From NCBI RefSeq assembly GCF_900115205.1, contig NZ_FOYQ01000002.1, positions 124,001 through 188,000 of the forward strand: a DNA stretch of 64,000 nucleotides. Direction: 5' to 3'. The first letter of the stretch is position 1. The number at the start of each line of letters is the position of its first letter. Source of the DNA: Robiginitalea myxolifaciens (lineage in GTDB: Bacteria > Bacteroidota > Bacteroidia > Flavobacteriales > Flavobacteriaceae). The position numbers and the translations under genes are program-made. The notes beneath the pieces were generated by a model that saw nothing but the letters and a program-made list of their open reading frames with translations, was not told the DNA's origin and made no database searches. Positions 60,768-64,000 of this stretch are shown piece by piece.

Positions 60768-61205
60768 TTACGCCAAATCTTGGTGCAGCATCTCAAAAGT
60801 GCCATCGGTATAGCAGATAATAATCCTACTAACGCTTTTTGAGATTACCGAGGCTGCTTTTGCGCTTGAAGTTTTGGTAGGCTGCTCGCTTTGGATACGA
60901 GCTTCGGCAAGGGCAGTCTCAACTAAATTATCCTTGACCGGGGTAGGGGCAACCGATTTTACATCGGTATCTGCTTTAGTCGAAGGAAACGATCCCTTTC
61001 CGTAAAGCAGCCATTCCAAACTCACTTCCTGGTAAACCGAATTCACCTTCATCACAAAGTCGAGGCTAGGCTTGTTTCTCCCACTGATTAAGTGTGAAAT
61101 ACCCGAAGGCTGAATGCCAATTGCCCGGGCAAAAGCCGAAGCACTTAGCTCGTAAAAATCTAGCATTTTCTCTAGTCTTGCGGCGAATTCTTTACTGTTG
61201 ACCAT
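60768..61205 (-). CDS. XRE-type helix-turn-helix regulator
   Basis: 145 residues. An N-terminal HTH_3 domain (LDFYELSASAFARAIGIQPS, GISHLISGRNKPSLDFVMKV) at about 15-54 binds DNA; residues 55-115 are a flexible linker rich in Ser, Thr and Ala, and the end carries SRIIICYTDGTFEML, a conserved C-terminal piece in flavobacterial relatives. It probably controls its own gene: AAAACACT occurs twice, 10 bases apart, upstream at 61293-61310. It diverges from the M14 peptidase across a repeat-rich control region. Confidence 0.85.
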   Translation of the reverse strand: MVNSKEFAARLEKMLDFYELSASAFARAIGIQPSGISHLISGRNKPSLDFVMKVNSVYQEVSLEWLLYGKGSFPSTKADTDVKSVAPTPVKDNLVETALAEARIQSEQPTKTSSAKAASVISKSVSRIIICYTDGTFEMLHQDLA

Positions 61206-61459
61206 AGGTTACGATTTGAGCGGTGTTATCAGCATAAAAAGGGTGTAATCCGGTACTTTAGGGGATAAAAAATTTCAAGTATTAAAATATTTAAAACACT
61301 ATAAAACACTGAAAACAAATTATATAGCACGTAGACATAACTTGTAGTTACAGAATTAAAAAATAACCCGGTTTCCCCTGCTAATTTTAGTTACAAATGT
61401 AAAAAATAAGCTTAGTTCTGTAACAATGTAACCACTTAACTTTGTAACAAAATGAAAGG
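61206..61459. promoter_or_regulatory. repeat-rich divergent control region
   Basis: 254 bases without a gene, strongly AT-rich. It holds two AAAACACT repeats (61293-61300, 61303-61310), a palindrome TTAAA-ATA-TTTAA (61282-61294), a TTACA-AA-TGTAA inverted repeat (61391-61402) and an octamer array (61419-61450) in front of the M14 gene. Confidence 0.6.
61419..61450 (+). repeat. TGTAACAA octamer array with promoter box
   Basis: Four contiguous octamers: TGTAACAA (61419), TGTAACCA (61427), a degenerate CTTAACTT (61435), TGTAACAA (61443). The perfect -7 box TAACTTTG (61437-61444) is embedded between the second and fourth. Start codon at 61460. Confidence 0.6.
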
Positions 61460-62557
61460 ATGACCCGGGAGGCATTTAATGATTTTCGACTACCCGATCT
61501 GGATGGCAGGTACCTTCCCCCTCAAACCTTAAAAGAAGCTTTGAATGCTTTGAACCTGGCTGGGGATTTAAGGCAAATCGGTTCATCGGTTTCGGGACAA
61601 TCCATTTCATTTTTGGAATTGGGAACCGGGCCTATTCGCGTTTTGTTGTGGTCACAGATGCATGGAAACGAGTCCACCACCACAAGGGCATTACTGGATA
61701 CAATAAAGTATGTCCGGGAGGAAAAGCCTGTAATTCTCAAAAAACTCACGTTGGGGATAGTCCCCATGCTAAATCCCGATGGGGCTTTTGCCTACACCCG
61801 TGAAAATGCGAACGGGATTGACCTGAACCGGGATGCCGTAGATCAAACCCAGCCCGAGAGCCAGGCCTTGAGCCAGATATACCAATCCTTTGCGCCACAG
61901 TTCTGTTTTAACCTGCACGACCAACGCACTATTTATAATGTAGGAGGAAGCCGAAAGCCTGCAACCCTTTCTTTTCTTGCGCCGGCTTTTAACGAGGAAC
62001 GTTCAGCAGGAGGTAACCGCTCCCAGGCCATGCAGTTAATTGCCGCGATCCACAACGAGTTGTCTGAAGCATTACCAGGGGCTATAGGATTGTACGATGA
62101 TAGTTTTAATCCCAATTGCGTGGGAGATAGTTTTCAGAAGAAGGGGAGTGCTACCCTGTTATTTGAGGCGGGCCACTTTCCCGGAGATTACCATCGGCAT
62201 ACCACCCGCTATTTTGTTTTCTGTGCACTAGTAGCGGCTTTGGAAAGTTTGTCGGGAGGAAGCCATCAAAAGTATTCCACTGAGCAGTACCGGGCGATCC
62301 CGGAAAACACCAAGGACTTTGTAGATATCCTGATCCATAATCCATCGGTTTTGGGGTATGCAGGCGATGAGGACCCCATAGCCATTCAATATGCAGAAGA
62401 GTTGAAAGCTGATGCGATTAGCTGGGCTCCACAATGGGCAGATCCAGCGCTCTCCACAGCAACTTATGGCCATCGCGAATTAGACGCTAAGAATCCCGAT
62501 GACCGCATTTACATCGAAAACAAGCCCGACCTCTTGTCTTTATTGCAGCGCCATTAA
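61460..62557 (+). CDS. M14 family zinc carboxypeptidase
   Basis: 365 residues, no signal peptide. The zinc ligands are H68 and E71 (QMHGNES) and H153 (FNLHDQR); the substrate-binding Arg lies in NLNRD (here DLNRD near 121-125) and the general-base Glu is E236 in LLFEAGHFPGD. It should cleave C-terminal residues or amide-linked groups from small peptides, for example peptidoglycan fragments. It is divergent from the XRE regulator, whose gene shares its control region, and is followed by an Lrp-type regulator. Confidence 0.88.
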   Translation: MTREAFNDFRLPDLDGRYLPPQTLKEALNALNLAGDLRQIGSSVSGQSISFLELGTGPIRVLLWSQMHGNESTTTRALLDTIKYVREEKPVILKKLTLGIVPMLNPDGAFAYTRENANGIDLNRDAVDQTQPESQALSQIYQSFAPQFCFNLHDQRTIYNVGGSRKPATLSFLAPAFNEERSAGGNRSQAMQLIAAIHNELSEALPGAIGLYDDSFNPNCVGDSFQKKGSATLLFEAGHFPGDYHRHTTRYFVFCALVAALESLSGGSHQKYSTEQYRAIPENTKDFVDILIHNPSVLGYAGDEDPIAIQYAEELKADAISWAPQWADPALSTATYGHRELDAKNPDDRIYIENKPDLLSLLQRH

Positions 62558-62611
62558 TTGCAGTATATTCAAAAAAACGAGGTTTTTGTTAGCGTTTATT
62601 CCTTAATTCTT

Positions 62612-62619
62612 TATTTTTG
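62612..62619 (+). promoter_or_regulatory. -7 promoter box (TATTTTTG) of the Lrp/AsnC gene
   Basis: Perfect TAnnTTTG, 17 bases before the ATG at 62637; leader about 12 bases. Confidence 0.55.
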
Positions 62620-62636
62620 TCAAAAATTATTTAAGC

Positions 62637-63116
62637 ATGGGCAAAGTCAAGCTAGACGAGATTGACCACCAGATTCTGGACATGTTAATCGACAATACCC
62701 GGACTCCTTTCACAGATATTGCCAAGAAGTTGCTTATTTCTGCGGGGACGGTTCATGTGCGTGTGAAAAAGATGGAAGAGGCCGGCATCATAAAGGGGAG
62801 TTCCCTGACGCTGGATTATGTTAAGCTGGGATATTCCTTTATCGCATATGTAGGGATTTTTCTGGAAAAGACACATCAGACCAAATTTGTTTTGGAGCGC
62901 CTCACGGAGATCCCATACGTTACTGTAGCGCACATCACCACTGGTAAGTTTAATATTTTCTGCAAAATACGGGCAAGGGATACCAATCACGCCAAAAACA
63001 TCATTTTCCGTATCGATGATATTGAAGGAATATCCCGAACGGAGACCATGATTTCCCTGGAGGAAAGCATCAACGACAAGAAACGTTTGATGCACACCAT
63101 CTTCAACGAACTGTAA
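62637..63116 (+). CDS. Lrp/AsnC family transcriptional regulator
   Basis: 159 residues. N-terminal winged helix-turn-helix (LDEIDHQILDMLIDNTRTPF, ISAGTVHVRVKKMEEAGII), then the RAM/AsnC ligand-binding domain (SFIAYVGIFLEK, VAHITTGKFNIFCKI). It should bind an amino acid and regulate amino-acid or peptide genes. It follows the M14 peptidase gene in the same direction but has its own -7 box. The stop overlaps the DinB start (TAATG). Confidence 0.92.
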   Translation: MGKVKLDEIDHQILDMLIDNTRTPFTDIAKKLLISAGTVHVRVKKMEEAGIIKGSSLTLDYVKLGYSFIAYVGIFLEKTHQTKFVLERLTEIPYVTVAHITTGKFNIFCKIRARDTNHAKNIIFRIDDIEGISRTETMISLEESINDKKRLMHTIFNEL

Positions 63117-63634
63117 TGAAGCGGTCGGAAGTCAAAGATTCGGATTGTCCGGAATTCTATAGAGGCTATCTAAATGTTATCCCGGAGGATATGGAATTGG
63201 TTCAGTTCCTGGAGAACCAATTGAATAATTTCCCGCAGTTTATCCGGAGTATTCCTGAAGAGAAGTGGAATTATAGTTACGCTCCCGGAAAGTGGACAGT
63301 AGCTCAGGTGTTTTTACATCTGTTAGATACAGAGCGGGTTTTTCAGTATCGCGCTTTGCGATTTGGCCGGAAGGATACAACGCCTCTGGCTGGTTTTGAT
63401 CAGGACGAGTGGGCAGCCCAAAATCCCGAAGCGGATTATTCCCGGGCCGAAATCGTTGAGAGTTTCCAGACCGTAAGAAAAGCATCTATTGAGCTCTTCA
63501 GCAGGTTTTCAAGGGAAGACCTCGACTTTAAAGGACGTGCAAGTGACCAGTTTATAAGCCTTGGAGCCCTTGGCTTTATAATGTGCGGGCACATTCGCTA
63601 CCACCGTGGCATCTTGCGAGAACGCTACCTTTAA
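63116..63634 (+). CDS. DinB superfamily protein
   Basis: 172 residues of the DinB/YfiT four-helix bundle. The metal triad is probably H67 (FLHLLDTERV) with the two late histidines in CGHIRYHRGI; W-containing helices EEKWNYSYAPGKWTVAQV are typical. Members are metal-dependent thiol transferases or of unknown function. It is translationally coupled to the Lrp gene (one-base overlap) and its end overlaps the converging next gene by 4 bases. Confidence 0.88.
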   Translation: MKRSEVKDSDCPEFYRGYLNVIPEDMELVQFLENQLNNFPQFIRSIPEEKWNYSYAPGKWTVAQVFLHLLDTERVFQYRALRFGRKDTTPLAGFDQDEWAAQNPEADYSRAEIVESFQTVRKASIELFSRFSREDLDFKGRASDQFISLGALGFIMCGHIRYHRGILRERYL

Positions 63635-63936
63635 TCTTCAAGCGCCAGGTCGCTCTCGAGCGATCCGTCATACTCATTTTCCAGTGCAGCTGGTTTGGCC
63701 TCAGCAGTTTCCTCGCTAAAGTCATCGAAGTGCGACATGAGGTAGCTCAGATTCTGGCTGATTTTTACCAGGTAGAGTACATCCCCTGCGGGAAGTTCTA
63801 CAGCTTCGACCCATTCTCCTTTGGCATTCTTAAATGAGATAATGTCTTCATCTCCATAACCTTGAGGATACTGTTGCAGGAGCGCAGCAGCCATTTCCTG
63901 GGTCAGTTTTTTGTAATCGATAATGATACGCTTCAT
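63631..63936 (-). CDS. conserved protein of unknown function
   Basis: 101 residues starting MKRIIIDYKKLTQEMAAALLQ, with GYGDEDIISFKNAKGEWVEA in the middle and an acidic C-terminal tail (FDDFSEETAEAKP). It is cytosolic, without known motif. I recall it as a widespread small flavobacterial protein that some databases wrongly call 'DNA primase'. It converges on the DinB-fold gene. A pair of interleaved inverted repeats lies directly before its start. Confidence 0.72.
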   Translation of the reverse strand: MKRIIIDYKKLTQEMAAALLQQYPQGYGDEDIISFKNAKGEWVEAVELPAGDVLYLVKISQNLSYLMSHFDDFSEETAEAKPAALENEYDGSLESDLALED

Positions 63937-64000
63937 GATTCGGTTGCTTGGTTGAATAACTTAGTTGCATTACCCTTCCGAATCTAAACCAATAATAATT

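Noticed and set aside
60624-60842. 72-codon plus-strand frame between the DUF6090 and XRE genes
   Set aside because: Overlaps both neighbours, shows no homology I recognise, and starts inside the DUF6090 start region.
61419-61450. Octamer array as replication iterons or a CRISPR-like array
   Set aside because: Only four short units, no spacers, no rep or cas genes; position over a promoter fits an operator better.
1-64000. tRNA, rRNA, tmRNA, CRISPR arrays, insertion sequences, prophage genes
   Set aside because: Looked for cloverleaf ends, repeat-spacer patterns, transposase and integrase motifs by eye and found none I could support.

Overview
The window is a stretch of chromosome from a member of the Bacteroidota, almost certainly Flavobacteriaceae. 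The evidence is the lineage-specific families (DUF4834, DUF6090, DUF6146, DUF6787, BatA-domain proteins, a TonB-dependent receptor with a carboxypeptidase-type plug extension), the near absence of Shine-Dalgarno sequences, and at least 17 copies of the Bacteroidota -7 promoter box TAnnTTTG placed just upstream of start codons. Base composition looks close to half G+C, which would fit marine genera such as Robiginitalea or Muriicola, but I cannot fix the genus. I saw no rRNA, tRNA, CRISPR, insertion sequence or prophage. This is mostly ordinary chromosome with a few unusual loci.

Layout. 1-2142 (minus): an alpha-E protein (cut by the window edge) and a circularly permuted ATP-grasp protein. 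2325-8565: a secreted zinc metalloprotease, threonine aldolase, YegP-like and YbaB/EbfC proteins, and oligopeptidase B. 8710-12322: a cystathionine-beta-synthase-like enzyme, an alpha-oxoamine synthase and a GNAT protein, together a good candidate sulfonolipid (capnine-type) or sphingolipid locus. 12385-19033: an outer-membrane beta-barrel protein, then DUF4834, YfhO, a GT4 glycosyltransferase and a flippase. 19109-20419: a secreted Arg/Ser-rich protein. 20548-26721: uvrA, two tandem copies of an ECF sigma factor each followed by a 47-residue protein too short for usual gene calling, endonuclease III without its iron-sulfur cluster, and a Bcp peroxiredoxin.

26792-29614 holds a conserved unknown protein, an MBL-fold hydrolase and a membrane-anchored protein. 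29628-37712 (minus) is a tight run of eight genes: S10 peptidase, secreted unknown, SGNH hydrolase, GT2, BatA/vWA protein, a dihydroorotase homologue with lost metal ligands, a small membrane protein and an esterase. 37810-41426: Gfo/Idh/MocA oxidoreductase, TIGR02757, LolD-type ATPase, FolE and a small membrane protein. 41475-44936 (minus): a TonB-dependent receptor operon that I suspect handles a metal. 44990-46523: DUF6787, DUF6146 and DUF937 proteins. 46609-50186: serA, serC, a LuxC-like acyl-CoA reductase and a divergent dicluster ferredoxin. 50191-57579: a CarboxypepD_reg-like protein, ychF and the topoisomerase pair parE/parC. 57698-63936: sterol-desaturase-type hydroxylase, TerC, a lipoprotein, DUF6090, an XRE regulator, an M14 peptidase behind an octamer-repeat control region, an Lrp/AsnC regulator, a DinB-fold protein and a small conserved protein.

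The best leads for new biology are: the duplicated sigma-factor/47-residue-protein module with its conserved intercistronic element; the candidate sulfonolipid locus, whose synthase gene has an intrinsic-terminator hairpin between its promoter and start codon; the octamer array in front of the M14 peptidase; and the overlapping divergent promoters with a perfect inverted repeat between the acyl-CoA reductase and ferredoxin genes. Function calls rest on my reading of motifs and family memory; no database search was run.
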